64,000 bases of DNA from Streptomyces sp. ISL-98. GTDB lineage: Bacteria; Actinomycetota; Actinomycetes; Streptomycetales; Streptomycetaceae. Every line of letters begins with the position of its first letter. The first letter of the stretch is position 1. Shown one piece after another: positions 7,803 to 16,823 of the stretch. The notes under the pieces are model-generated. The model saw only the letters and a list, made by a program, of their open reading frames with translations. It had not been told where the DNA came from and did no database searches. The DNA lies in the NCBI RefSeq assembly GCF_018614055.1, contig NZ_JAGGPB010000026.1:1-64000 (forward strand), given 5' to 3'. Made by a program: the position numbers and the translations under genes.

Positions 7803-8340
7803 CGGCGGAACCCCTCTCCCGGTCGGGTACGGACGCGGTGACGAACCCTTTGTCGCGCAGGGCGGCCAGGGCGCGGGCGGCACGGCTCTTCACCGTGCCC
7901 GGCGAGCAGCCCAGCACGTCGGCGATCTCCCGCTCGGTCAGCTGGTGGTAGAAGCGCAGCACGAGGACGGCCCGCTGGGCGGGAGAAAGGGTCTGCAACA
8001 GCTCGCGTACGGCGACCGCGGTCGTCACCTGGTCCTCGTGGCCCGGGCGAGGAATCTCCGGCATTCGCTCGGCAGGGATTTCCGCGTGCCAGTGCCTGCG
8101 GCGGTCCTTGATCAGCAGCCGGACCATCGTGGTGCGGGTGTACGCCTCGGCCGCGTCGAGGCGCCCGATCCGGTGCCAGGCGCGGTACGTACGCAACAGC
8201 GCCTCCTGTGCCAGGTCCTCGGCCCGCGAACGGCCGCCGCCGGTCAGCAGCGTGGCCGTACGCAGGAGCGAGCCGTAGCGCGCGGCCATGAAGGCCGTGA
8301 ACGCCTCATCCCTGCCGTTCCGCATCCCTTCGCCTCTCAC
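7795..8340 (-). CDS. SigE-family ECF RNA polymerase sigma factor
   Basis: 181 residues (a second in-frame ATG at 8325 is also possible). Sigma region 2 is visible as FTAFMAARYGSLLRTATLL and RAEDLAQEALLRTYRAWHRI. Region 4 is visible as LSPAQRAVLVLRFYHQLTER then EIADVLGCSPGTVKSRAARA. Region 3 is absent, as expected for an ECF factor. The pattern fits the Streptomyces SigE-like (ECF41-unrelated, often called SigE family) group. It is coupled with the membrane protein gene downstream. Targets are unknown; the divergent secreted metallopeptidase at 8560 is a candidate. Confidence 0.9.
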   Translation of the reverse strand: MRGEGMRNGRDEAFTAFMAARYGSLLRTATLLTGGGRSRAEDLAQEALLRTYRAWHRIGRLDAAEAYTRTTMVRLLIKDRRRHWHAEIPAERMPEIPRPGHEDQVTTAVAVRELLQTLSPAQRAVLVLRFYHQLTEREIADVLGCSPGTVKSRAARALAALRDKGFVTASVPDRERGSADD

Positions 8341-8559
8341 TCGCCGCCACAGGCCACCCTCACCATGTCAGAGGCCCCGGGGGTGAGACGAGGTTCCATG
8401 GCGTTCCGTGGCGCCGCGGCAGCCGTCCGGCCAACAGGCGTGCGGAATAAGCCATTTCCGAAACCATTGAGCGTTTCTGGAGCGGGTGTGAAGAGTCCTG
8501 CCATCATCGGACGGTGCTCCGTTGGTCGTGACATGACACGTACGAGGAGGGGGACTCTC

Positions 8560-10902
8560 TTGAGACGAAGATTAGGCACGGTGCTGCTCTCGGCAGTACT
8601 GCTGGTCGGCGGGACGACCGCCGTACCGGCGTCCGCCGAGCCGGCACCGGACGGCGATGCGCGTACCGCGGCCTGCAAGGCCCAGCCGGACCGGGGGGTG
8701 CGCTGTGTGGGCGTCACCGCCAAGTTCAACCACAAGATCTCCCAGGGCCGTTCGGCCGCCCTCTCGGTGAAGCTGGATCCCCGGATCGACATACCCGGCG
8801 CCCGTGTGGAGATCGACCTCCCCGCGGCCCTGCGTTTCGCCGGGGACCCGGACGGCTTCGAGGTCTCGCGCCACTCCTCCGCGCTGCCGGCCAACGGCGG
8901 TTCGGTCACCACAGCCGTACGCACCGTCGATCTGACGGCCGGGCGCAAAACGTCCTACTCCCTGCCGGTCGAGGCTGTGGCCGGCGGCGAACTGTCGGTA
9001 CGCGTACGGGTGCTGCCGCCCAAGGGCTACGGCGTGGGCATCGAAGAGCCCGTCCTGGCCACGGTCGGTGAGGACCAGGCGTCCTCGCGTCTCGGCCTCG
9101 CCAAGGGCCCCTTCGAGGCCTCGGCCGTCCCCGAGGACGCCAAGCCCACCGCGCCCACCGAGCTGTCCGCCGAAGGACTCGGCACCGAGGGCCTCGCCGA
9201 GCCGCACTCCGACGACCCTGCGGCCGCCGAGGGACAGGGCGTCGGCGCACAGGCGCTGACCTGCGTACGCGGCTCCTTCAACTATCAGGACGCCGGAGGC
9301 GCCTGGCGCAACTCGGCCAACCTCCAGGTCCAGGTCTGGGACGAGGACCCGGCCAACAGTGACGACCTCCTGACCGTCGGCCTCACCGACGACAACGGCG
9401 CCTACCGGCTGTGCTTCGACAACAGCACCGACGCACGCGGCGGCCAGGACGTCTATCTCGTGTTCGTCACGCAGAACGGCCAGTGGGGCGTCGAGCGCGA
9501 CGATGACGACGAATACGAGTTCCGCAGCGGACAGCGCGACAACCTCGGCGACGGCACCACCACCGACTTCGGCGCCCTGCACCCCACCGATGCCCGCCTG
9601 CACGGCTCGCTCCGCGCCTACAGCTGGGCCAATGCCGCCTCGGCGTGGACGCCCGGTGACTGCTGGGACTCCAAGGACACCGACTGCCGTCGCATCGACA
9701 TCAACTGGCACCCGGACGACGACCCGGGCGGCTCCTTCTACCGCCCCGGCGAGGACGAGATCTACCTCGTGCCGCAGGACGCCGACGACCGCAATGTCGT
9801 CGCCCATGAAATCGGCCACGCGGTGATGGACGACGTCTACGACGACAACACCTTCGACACCCAGTGCCCGTCCCCGCACATCATCACCCGGACCTCCAGT
9901 CGGCCCTGCGCATGGTCGGAAGGGTTCGGCGACTGGTACGGCGTGGCGGTCTTCAACGATCCGGTCTACGTCGACGGGGGCGTATCACCCTTCACCGTCG
10001 ACTTCGAGAACCACACCTGGGGAACGGCCGGCTGGGACAACGGCGACGCCGTCGAGGGCCGGGTGGCGGGCGCGCTCTGGGACCTGGTCGACGGCGTCGG
10101 CGAGGCCCCCTGGGACCAGTACGGGGAGGGCCTGACCAACGTCTGGAACACCTTCCTCAACCACCGGGACACCACCTTCCAGGAGTACTGGAACCACCGG
10201 GCCGGCGACGGCCACGAGGTGGGCGCACCGGCGCTCGGCAGCCTCTTCCAGAACACCGTCGACTACGGCTTCCGCAACCCGCTCACCAACCACGTCCCGC
10301 TCGAACGCCCCACCCCCGAGCCGGACCACAACTACCGCTTCGACACAGTGATGCGCTTCTGGTCCGTCGTCGCAGTGCGCCCTCCGGCCACCGCGGACTA
10401 CGACCTGTCGCTGTACGACGACCAGGCCCAGAACCAGCTGCTGGGCTTCAGCGGGCAGGCGGCCGGTGTCACCGACTTCGTCGCGGTGAACTCCAACCGC
10501 CGCGAGGCGGGCGACTACTACCCGCGGGTCAGCGACGTCAGCGGCACCGGCGACTACCGGATCGAGGCCGACGAGACCGAGGGCATCTTCAGCGGCTCTC
10601 CGACCGTCACCCTCGGCGCGGGCCGACTCGCCGCCGTCTGGGACATCTGCCTGACGGCGGGCGAGAAGGCGACGTACACCGTGACTCCGTCCGGTACGGG
10701 TCAGGACGCGGAGCTCTTCGTCTTCGACGCGGACCGGACCGGGGCCGACAACGTCGACTCCCGTTCCGGGGCTGCCGAGAGCGGTACGGCGGGCGGCCCC
10801 GGCCAGCCGGAGTCGGTCGCGGTCACCCTGCCGGAGGGCTGCCACGGTCTGGTGGTCGTCAACAAGGCGGGCAGCGGTACGTACACGCTGACCAAGTCCT
10901 GA
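8560..10902 (+). CDS. secreted zinc metallopeptidase with HEIGH motif
   Basis: About 780 residues if translation starts at TTG 8560, which has GAGGAGGGGG 6 bases upstream; the ATG at 8533 has no such site, and the reading frame open further upstream overlaps the sigma factor. From TTG the product begins with a compact Sec signal peptide (RRRLGTVLLSAVLLVGG, cleavage near ASA). Residues about 245-340 look like a transthyretin/carboxypeptidase-regulatory beta domain. The zinc site HEIGH begins at about residue 416, with WSEGFGDW as the probable third-ligand helix. The C-terminal 230 residues resemble a PPC-like beta domain. It is probably an extracellular peptidase; the peptidase clan beyond gluzincin-like is uncertain. 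Confidence 0.8.
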   Translation: MRRRLGTVLLSAVLLVGGTTAVPASAEPAPDGDARTAACKAQPDRGVRCVGVTAKFNHKISQGRSAALSVKLDPRIDIPGARVEIDLPAALRFAGDPDGFEVSRHSSALPANGGSVTTAVRTVDLTAGRKTSYSLPVEAVAGGELSVRVRVLPPKGYGVGIEEPVLATVGEDQASSRLGLAKGPFEASAVPEDAKPTAPTELSAEGLGTEGLAEPHSDDPAAAEGQGVGAQALTCVRGSFNYQDAGGAWRNSANLQVQVWDEDPANSDDLLTVGLTDDNGAYRLCFDNSTDARGGQDVYLVFVTQNGQWGVERDDDDEYEFRSGQRDNLGDGTTTDFGALHPTDARLHGSLRAYSWANAASAWTPGDCWDSKDTDCRRIDINWHPDDDPGGSFYRPGEDEIYLVPQDADDRNVVAHEIGHAVMDDVYDDNTFDTQCPSPHIITRTSSRPCAWSEGFGDWYGVAVFNDPVYVDGGVSPFTVDFENHTWGTAGWDNGDAVEGRVAGALWDLVDGVGEAPWDQYGEGLTNVWNTFLNHRDTTFQEYWNHRAGDGHEVGAPALGSLFQNTVDYGFRNPLTNHVPLERPTPEPDHNYRFDTVMRFWSVVAVRPPATADYDLSLYDDQAQNQLLGFSGQAAGVTDFVAVNSNRREAGDYYPRVSDVSGTGDYRIEADETEGIFSGSPTVTLGAGRLAAVWDICLTAGEKATYTVTPSGTGQDAELFVFDADRTGADNVDSRSGAAESGTAGGPGQPESVAVTLPEGCHGLVVVNKAGSGTYTLTKS

Positions 10903-10945
10903 CCTTCACTCTGTACGCGAGGTTAGGCACCGGCACATGAAGGAA

Positions 10946-10987
10946 GGGACGGGCGTACGGAACCGGAAGGTCCCGTGCGCCCGTCCC
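10946..10987. terminator. GC-rich hairpin after metallopeptidase gene
   Basis: Arms 10946-10960 and 10973-10987 (beginning GGGACGGGCG and ending CGCCCGTCCC) pair over 15 bases with one T-G wobble around a 12-base loop. It begins 44 bases after the metallopeptidase stop and ends 6 bases before ATG 10994 of the next gene. It is a likely rho-independent-type terminator lacking a T tract, as is common in Streptomyces. Confidence 0.65.
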
Positions 10988-10993
10988 ATTCAC

Positions 10994-11797
10994 ATGCGTA
11001 CCGCCCTGACCGCCCCGGCCCTGCTGATGGCTCTCCTGGCATTCGGCACGTCCTGCGCCGGCCCCCAGAGCCCCGCGGCCCCGGAGCCGCCCTCGGTCGG
11101 GCCCGCCGAACTCCTGGTCGGTGTACGGGAGATCCCCGGCACCCCGTCCCCGCAGATCCTGCGCGGCCTGCCCCGGCTCTCGCTCTACGGCGACGGCCGG
11201 GCGATCACGCCTTCCGGCCGCACGGGCGCCCTGCAGACGGCCACGGTCCGCCGCCTGACAGGCGAGCGGGTACGAGACCTGTACAGGGACGCGTATGCGA
11301 CGGCCCGTACTGCCGTCGAATCGCCGGAGGTGGTCGACGGGGGAGTGCTTGCGCTCACGGTTGCCGAAGCGCGACGTACCGGCGCGTCGCGGCCCGAGCC
11401 CGACGCGGCGGAGCTGCCCCTCCAGGCGGACGAGATCGCGGAATTCCGCGCGCGGACGGACCCGGCGAAATGGCCGGACACGGCCTTCGAGAGCGGACCG
11501 CGCCCCTACACACCGGCCTCGCTGGCCGTCTTCGCGACGCCGGTCGAGGGCGGGGACGAGGACGCAGAGCCGGTCGTCTGGCCGTATGACGATCCGGGCC
11601 TCACCGGCATGCCCACCCGCGAGGGCCAGTGCACGGCCCTCGCCCCGGATGCCAGCCGCGCCGCCCAGCGCCTGGCCCGCGCCGCCACCCCGGAAACCCT
11701 GTGGCGTGCCCCGGGCGGTCGTACGTACCACCTCGACTTCCGCCCACTGCTGCCGGACGAGACGGGCTGCGGAGATCTGGGACATCCTGGCGCCTGA
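10994..11797 (+). CDS. putative lipoprotein of unknown function
   Basis: About 267 residues from ATG 10994. It opens with a hydrophobic signal ending FGTSC, a weak lipobox whose Cys would be lipidated. An in-frame ATG at 10937 would put the terminator hairpin inside the coding sequence and is less likely. No ribosome-binding site precedes 10994, because the hairpin ends 6 bases before it; the start is therefore uncertain. The mature part has no motif I recognise. It holds pieces such as PRLSLYGDGRAITPSGRTGA and ends with YHLDFRPLLPDETGCGDLG. Confidence 0.6.
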   Translation: MRTALTAPALLMALLAFGTSCAGPQSPAAPEPPSVGPAELLVGVREIPGTPSPQILRGLPRLSLYGDGRAITPSGRTGALQTATVRRLTGERVRDLYRDAYATARTAVESPEVVDGGVLALTVAEARRTGASRPEPDAAELPLQADEIAEFRARTDPAKWPDTAFESGPRPYTPASLAVFATPVEGGDEDAEPVVWPYDDPGLTGMPTREGQCTALAPDASRAAQRLARAATPETLWRAPGGRTYHLDFRPLLPDETGCGDLGHPGA

Positions 11798-11833
11798 GCT
11801 CCTCACCCGCCTCACGGAACACTGCCGGATCCC

Positions 11834-11862
11834 TTGACGCGCCCTTCCGGCCCTCACATACT
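11834..11862 (+). promoter_or_regulatory. sigma70-type promoter of NCS2 permease gene
   Basis: TTGACG (11834-11839) and CATACT (11857-11862) are separated by exactly 17 bases, about 90 bases upstream of the permease start at 11954. This fits a vegetative HrdB-type promoter. A perfect palindrome begins 4 bases downstream and would cover the transcription start. Confidence 0.6.
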
Positions 11863-11865
11863 GGC

Positions 11866-11883
11866 GGCCAAATCGATTTGGCC
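11866..11883. promoter_or_regulatory. 18-bp palindromic operator with second overlapping copy
   Basis: GGCCAAATCGATTTGGCC is a perfect 18-base palindrome with a central CG. A second partial copy, GAATCGATTTGG (11884-11895), is centred 14 bases away. It overlaps the expected transcription start of the promoter at 11834-11862, so a bound protein would block transcription. A central CpG palindrome is typical of LacI-family operators, and a LacI-type gene lies at 15510-16568; pairing the two is inference. Confidence 0.6.
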
Positions 11884-11953
11884 GAATCGATTTGGTCCCC
11901 CGTCCAGGGCCGGATCTCGGCTGAAACCGGAGCGAGCCGAACGGAGCTCGAAC

Positions 11954-13366
11954 GTGTCCAGTCCCCGCCCCATGCCCACCAGCGCCACCCAGCCCACCCA
12001 CCCCGTAGACGAATCCCGCCCGCTCAGCAGGATTCTGCTCTTCGGCATCCAGCACGTCCTCGTCATGGCCGCGACCCCCATCTCGGCGATCTTCCTGATG
12101 AGCGCCACGCTCCATCTCGACCCCGGCCTCACCGTCAATCTGCTCTCGGCGGCCTTCGTGCTCTCCGGAGCCGGCTCGCTGATCCAGTCGCTGGGGCCAT
12201 GGAAATTCGGGCCCAAGCTGCCGTTCGTCATGCTGCCCGGCGGCGCCCCGCTCATCCTCTTCCTGGCCATCGCCGAGCAGCACGGCCTCCGGACCGCGAG
12301 CGGCGCGGTGATCATCACGGCCGCCTTCTACTTCGTCGTGCTGCCCGTCTTCTCGCGGCTGCTCAAGTTCTTCCCCGCCCTCGTCATCGGCACGATGATC
12401 GTCATCGTCGGCGTGAATCTGGTGAAGGTCGGCGCGGTACTGGTCACCGGACGGCCGGGGGAGCCCGGCTTCGCCGACACCACCAACCTGATGCTGGGCA
12501 TGGCGACGATCGGTTTCACCGTCGCCTTCTATCTGGTGTTCACCGGTGTGCTGCGGCAACTCGCGGTCATGCTCGGGCTGATCGCAGGCACCGCTCTGGC
12601 CTTCGTGCTCGGCAGTGTCGACTTCGGGCGGGCAGCCGAGGGCGGACTCGTCAACGTCCCGCAGTTGATGCCGTTCGGCTCGCCCGAGTTCAACCTGATC
12701 GCCGCGCTGCCGCTGATGCTGTACAGCCTCGCCTCCATGGCGGAGGCGACCGGACAGACCGTGATCAACGCGGAAGCCGTCGGCAAGGACATCGACAAGC
12801 GCACCGATGTGCCCAAGACCATCCGCGGTGACGCCGCCACGTCCCTCTTCGGCGGGTTTTTCGGGCTGCCGCTGATGGTGACGAGCGGCGAGAACATCGG
12901 GATCGTACGAGTCACCGGCGTACGCAGCCGCTACGTCACTGCCGCCGCGGGCGTCGTGCTCATCGCCATCGGCTTCCTCGCGCCGGTCACGCGCGCCATC
13001 AGCGTGGTCCCGTCGGCCGTCGTCGGCGGAACGGCCATGGTCGTCTTCGCCGTGATCACCGTGCTCGGCGTGCAGATGCTCGGGCGGTCCGACCTCGACC
13101 GGCACACCAGCACCTTCATCTGCGCCGTCGCGCTGGCCCTGGGGCTTCTGCCCATCCTGATTCCCGGTGTGTACGGCGGCTTCCCGCCGAACGCCCGCAT
13201 CCTCCTCGAAAGCGGCGTCGCAGTCGGAGCCTTCGTCGCCGCCTTCCTCAACGTCCTCTTCCATCACGTGCGGCCGCGGCTGTCGCGCACATCCACCCGG
13301 TCCGCCGAACACGCCACCGCCCCCGTCGACGAGGGCGAACCCCGCGACGCCGTCCCGCATGCCTGA
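11954..13366 (+). CDS. NCS2-family nucleobase permease
   Basis: About 470 residues from GTG 11954 (ATG 11972 is an alternative), with 12-14 predicted membrane helices. Helix 1 holds the family QH pair (FGIQHVLVMAATPISAIFLM). The NAT signature region reads ENIGIVRVTG, with Glu in first position. It would carry a purine or pyrimidine base into the cell by proton or sodium symport. The downstream deaminase-like amidohydrolase suggests a purine substrate such as guanine, xanthine or an oxidised purine. Expression is probably repressed through the palindrome at 11866-11883. Confidence 0.88.
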   Translation: MSSPRPMPTSATQPTHPVDESRPLSRILLFGIQHVLVMAATPISAIFLMSATLHLDPGLTVNLLSAAFVLSGAGSLIQSLGPWKFGPKLPFVMLPGGAPLILFLAIAEQHGLRTASGAVIITAAFYFVVLPVFSRLLKFFPALVIGTMIVIVGVNLVKVGAVLVTGRPGEPGFADTTNLMLGMATIGFTVAFYLVFTGVLRQLAVMLGLIAGTALAFVLGSVDFGRAAEGGLVNVPQLMPFGSPEFNLIAALPLMLYSLASMAEATGQTVINAEAVGKDIDKRTDVPKTIRGDAATSLFGGFFGLPLMVTSGENIGIVRVTGVRSRYVTAAAGVVLIAIGFLAPVTRAISVVPSAVVGGTAMVVFAVITVLGVQMLGRSDLDRHTSTFICAVALALGLLPILIPGVYGGFPPNARILLESGVAVGAFVAAFLNVLFHHVRPRLSRTSTRSAEHATAPVDEGEPRDAVPHA

Positions 13367-13409
13367 TCCGGCACGAGACCTGTCGCGAAACCTGTAACGA
13401 AAGAGATCG

Positions 13410-14819
13410 ATGACCGACCTGACTCCCGACCTTCTCGGGGCCGATGTGCTGCTCCTCGTACCCGACGCGGTACTGACGCCCGACGGCCTGATGGACGGAT
13501 ACGCGGCCGTGGTCGCCGAAGGTGCCTTCGCCTCCGTCGGACGGGCCGGACAACTGGAGCGGACCTACCCGCACCTGGTTCCCGTCCGGCTCCCCGGCCA
13601 CGTACTGATGCCCGGATTCGTCGACGCCCACCACCACTTGACGCAGAGCTTCGGCTCGGCGCTGGCCTTCGGTGAGCCCTCCGAGATCTTCCGCCGGGTA
13701 TGGGTCCCCCTGGAGGGCGCCCTCGACGAGGAGTCGGCGTACGCGGCGGCGAAACTGGCGGCACTGGAGTCGCTGCGCGGCGGATTCACCACCGTCGCCG
13801 ACGCGGGCACCCGTGCGGCCGTCGACCTGGAGGCGGTGGCCTCGGCCACCCGTGACGCCGGGATCCGCTGCGTGCTCGGGCTCGTCTGCAACGACGCCGA
13901 CACCGGCACCGCTTCTGCTCTGCCCAACGCCGAGAAGCACCTTGCCCGTTACGCCGACGACGACCTGGTCCACCCGTCGCTCGCGATCTCCATACCGGAG
14001 GCCGCGACCGCGGACACCCTGCGCGACACCGCCCGGCTGGCCGCCGAGGCGGGGGCCGTCGTCCAGATCCATGTCAACGAGCATCTCGCGGGCGTGGAGC
14101 GTTCTTTCGTCGGCCACGGGATGCGCCCCTTGGAGTATCTGTATCAAGTGGGCGCCCTGGGACCGCAGTTGCTGGCCGCTCACGCCACCCTCCTCACCCC
14201 CGCCGAACTGACCCTGCTCGCCGACACCGGAACCGCCGTGAGCTACAACCCCGTAGCCAGCGCCTGGAAGGGCAACGCGGTGGCCCCGGCGACCACCATG
14301 GCCGAACGCGGGATCCGCTTCGGACTGGGTACGGACGGCACCCGCGGCGACGCGTTCCGCCTGGTCGAGGCCGCCGAGTTCGCCCAGCGCATCACGTACG
14401 GCCTGGCCACCGGCGACTCGTCCTGCGGCGCCGGCTGGACCTGGCTGGAGCGCGGGGGCCCGGGAGGCGCCGACGCCGTCGGCCTCGGAGCCCGTACCGG
14501 CCGGATCGCCGACGGCCTGGCAGCCGACTTCCTCCTCGTCGACGTCAGCGGCCCGGAAATGCAGCCGACCTGGGACCTGCCGTGGGAGCTCGTACGGCGC
14601 GGCAACCGCGACCAGATCAGCGCCGTGTTCGTCGCCGGGCGGCTGCGCCTGTGGCGCGGATGGCCGGTCGACTGGGACGGCCCGGCTTTCGTACGGCGGG
14701 CGGCCGAACTGGGCAGGGAGGCGGTACGGCGGGCCTCGGTGACCCGCGTCCACCCCACATCCACCGAGGCACGGGCACAGGCACAGGCACAGGCACAGGC
14801 GCGGAGCGCGGCACGATGA
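13410..14819 (+). CDS. guanine/8-oxoguanine deaminase-like amidohydrolase
   Basis: 469 residues of the metal-dependent amidohydrolase superfamily. The first metal site is GFVDAHHHLTQ (His at about 74-76). QIHVNEH, AAHATLLTPAEL and LGTDGTRGD give the later metal-binding His residues and Asp. It resembles the 8-oxoguanine deaminase / chlorohydrolase subgroup, which removes an amino group from purine-like rings. It is preceded by an NCS2 permease and overlaps the TauE/SafE gene by 4 bases (ATGA), so an uptake-and-deamination unit is likely. The C-terminus carries an Arg/Gln/Ala tail from a hexanucleotide repeat. Confidence 0.8.
   Translation: MTDLTPDLLGADVLLLVPDAVLTPDGLMDGYAAVVAEGAFASVGRAGQLERTYPHLVPVRLPGHVLMPGFVDAHHHLTQSFGSALAFGEPSEIFRRVWVPLEGALDEESAYAAAKLAALESLRGGFTTVADAGTRAAVDLEAVASATRDAGIRCVLGLVCNDADTGTASALPNAEKHLARYADDDLVHPSLAISIPEAATADTLRDTARLAAEAGAVVQIHVNEHLAGVERSFVGHGMRPLEYLYQVGALGPQLLAAHATLLTPAELTLLADTGTAVSYNPVASAWKGNAVAPATTMAERGIRFGLGTDGTRGDAFRLVEAAEFAQRITYGLATGDSSCGAGWTWLERGGPGGADAVGLGARTGRIADGLAADFLLVDVSGPEMQPTWDLPWELVRRGNRDQISAVFVAGRLRLWRGWPVDWDGPAFVRRAAELGREAVRRASVTRVHPTSTEARAQAQAQAQARSAAR
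14769..14800 (+). repeat. GGCACA hexanucleotide tandem repeat inside coding sequence
   Basis: About five units of GGCACR/GGCACA run in a row near the 3' end of the amidohydrolase gene and encode alternating Gln-Ala. Slippage would add or remove two residues without shifting the frame, so the effect is probably limited to tail length. Confidence 0.7.
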
Positions 14820-15526
14820 GCACCGAAACGGTGGCCGTCCTCGCCGTCGTAGTGGCGACCGCCGCGTTCGTCCAGGGAACCAGCGGGCTCGGATTCGCAC
14901 TGATCGTCGCGCCCGTGGCCGGACTCCTCGATCCCGGCCTGCTCCCGGTGTTCGTCCTCGCGTCGATGATTCCGCTCAATGTGTACGTCGCCTGGCGCGA
15001 GCGCCACTCCCTCGATCTGCGCGGAGCGGGCTGGATCACGGCAGCGCGGCTGGCGGCGACCCCGGGCGGGCTGCTCCTGCTCTGGGCGGTGCCCGACGAC
15101 AGCCTGGGCCTTGTCGTCGGGGCGGCGACCGTGCTGGCAGCGGCCGTGAGCCTGGCGGCGCCCGCGTTCACGCCCGGCCGGGCGGCGTATCTCGGGGCCG
15201 GGGTCGTCACCGGGCTCACGGAGACCGCGACGGGCGTCGGCGGCCCGCCGCTGGCCCTGGTCTACCAGCACCGCCCTCCGGCGGAGCTGCGGTCCACGGT
15301 CGCCGTGTGCTTCCTCGTCGGGGAGGTCGCCTCGCTCGCGCTGCTGTTCGCGACGGGGGAGGGCAGTCCGGCGCAGCTGGGCTGGGCCGCGCTGCTGCTG
15401 CCCGCCCTCGCCGCCGGGGCGTGGCTGAGCCGGCTCGTGCACCACCGGATCGACGCCGCGAAGATGCGCCCGCTCGTCCTGGTCTTCGCCCTCGTCTCCG
15501 GGGCGGTGCTCATCCTGGCTCCGTGA
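14816..15526 (+). CDS. TauE/SafE-family membrane carrier
   Basis: 236 residues from ATG 14816, which overlaps the stop of the amidohydrolase gene by 4 bases. About eight hydrophobic helices are present. The opening FVQGTSGLGFALIVAPVAGL matches the first TauE/SafE repeat, and GLTETATGVGGPPLALVY matches the second. Family members are proposed to export sulfite or other organic anions. In this operon, movement of a purine breakdown product is possible but unproven. The gene ends inside the convergent LacI gene by 17 bases. Confidence 0.82.
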   Translation: MSTETVAVLAVVVATAAFVQGTSGLGFALIVAPVAGLLDPGLLPVFVLASMIPLNVYVAWRERHSLDLRGAGWITAARLAATPGGLLLLWAVPDDSLGLVVGAATVLAAAVSLAAPAFTPGRAAYLGAGVVTGLTETATGVGGPPLALVYQHRPPAELRSTVAVCFLVGEVASLALLFATGEGSPAQLGWAALLLPALAAGAWLSRLVHHRIDAAKMRPLVLVFALVSGAVLILAP

Positions 15527-16568
15527 CACCGGCCCGCAGTGAAGAGGCCCGGGCGACGATGCGCGGCGCGGGCGCGGGCACCGCGTCCGCGGTCGCGGCG
15601 GCGGGCTCGGTCAGGCGGTGGAGCAGCAGCTCCACCGCCTCGGCGGCTGCCCGGTCCAGTTGCAGGTCGACGGCGGTGAGCGGTGGCTCGCAGGTCCGGG
15701 CCCGCAGCCCGTCGTACCGGGTGACCACCATGACGTCGTCCGGGATCCTCCGGCCGCTGTCGTGGATCGCGCGTACGGCGCCCACCGCGAAGGCGTCCAC
15801 GAGCGCGCAGACTGCGTCGACCTCCGGGTGCTCGGCCAGCAGGGCCGCGCAGCGGTCGTACCCGGCCTGTTCGCCGCCCTCCTCCGGGGCGGTGACGGTG
15901 AGCGGCGCCCAGCCGTGCTCGGCGGCGGTGCGCTCGAACGCGGCGCGGGCGTCGACGGCGGAGTGGCGCGCGCCCGCGCCGATCAGCAGCGCGGGGTGGC
16001 GGGCGCCCTGCTCGCGCAGGTGGGCCAGGAGCAGCTCGGCGACCGGCCCGCCGTGCAGGTCGACGTACGGGGCGTCGTCGCCGGGCGACGGTGACACCTG
16101 CCGGCCGAGTGCGACGTACGGCAGACCGCGCTCGCGCAACTGCGCCACGGCCACGTCGTTCTCGTCGGGCTCGACGACGATCGCGCCGTCGATGTCCACG
16201 GAGTACAGGGCCGAGCCGGACTGGACCGGCGGTACGAGTACGAGTGCGTAGTCGTGCAGCAGGGCCGTCTCCGCGGCCGAGGCGGCGACCTCCATGTAGA
16301 AGCCGAGCCGGGAGGGCCCGCCGGCCACTGCGAACGGCATGGAGGAGGCGAGCGCGATCGCCTTCGCCTGGCCGCGGCGCAGACGCTGGGCACGCAGATT
16401 CGGCCGGTAACCGAGCTCGGCGGCGGCCTTCTTGATACGTTCGCGGGTCCGGGGGTCGACCTTGCCGAGTCCGTTGAGCGCATGGGACACGGTCGTCCGC
16501 GACACCGATGCGGCCCTGGCGACGTCGGAGATCGTCGGCGGCCGGGTGGGGGAACCGGGACTGGCCAT
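15510..16568 (-). CDS. LacI-family transcriptional regulator
   Basis: 352 residues from ATG 16568. The N-terminal helix-turn-helix and hinge read TISDVARAASVSRTTVSHAL then NGLGKVDPRTRERIKKAAAE, with LRAQRLRRGQ as hinge. Residues about 70-350 form the periplasmic-binding-protein-like effector domain, including DAVCALVDAFAVGAVRA. The gene is convergent with and slightly overlaps the TauE/SafE gene. It may control the permease operon through the CG-centred palindrome at 11866-11883. Confidence 0.9.
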   Translation of the reverse strand: MASPGSPTRPPTISDVARAASVSRTTVSHALNGLGKVDPRTRERIKKAAAELGYRPNLRAQRLRRGQAKAIALASSMPFAVAGGPSRLGFYMEVAASAAETALLHDYALVLVPPVQSGSALYSVDIDGAIVVEPDENDVAVAQLRERGLPYVALGRQVSPSPGDDAPYVDLHGGPVAELLLAHLREQGARHPALLIGAGARHSAVDARAAFERTAAEHGWAPLTVTAPEEGGEQAGYDRCAALLAEHPEVDAVCALVDAFAVGAVRAIHDSGRRIPDDVMVVTRYDGLRARTCEPPLTAVDLQLDRAAAEAVELLLHRLTEPAAATADAVPAPAPRIVARASSLRAGVTEPG

Positions 16569-16823
16569 CGGGCAGACGCTCCTCGCGCACTCACGCACTC
16601 ATGACGGGACGGGTGACAGTCACATCTTCGCCGACCTGTGCCGTCTGCCTCCAGTCTTCACCTTCTTGCTCCCTGTGGCAGCCATTACGCCTTCATATCG
16701 AAGGGAAGTTGGCGCTTCGCACCACTGGACCATCTGTTAATCTGCCCGCTCCTGGATGTTCGGCCACAGTCCCTCTCCCCCCAAGCGCCCTGTGTACGCC
16801 GGGTGCAGCGAGGTGTCTCGTAC

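Noticed and set aside
7612..8559. Upstream extension of the metallopeptidase reading frame
   Set aside because: The open frame runs antisense through the ECF sigma factor gene and has no ribosome-binding site. A signal peptide begins only after TTG 8560.
10859..13360. 833-codon antisense reading frame opposite the lipoprotein and NCS2 genes
   Set aside because: It mirrors the third-position GC bias of the plus-strand genes, has low-complexity charged sequence and no domain, and the plus-strand proteins are clearly real.
14769..14800. Phase-variable contingency repeat
   Set aside because: The unit is six bases long, so changes in copy number do not shift the frame. On-off switching is not expected.
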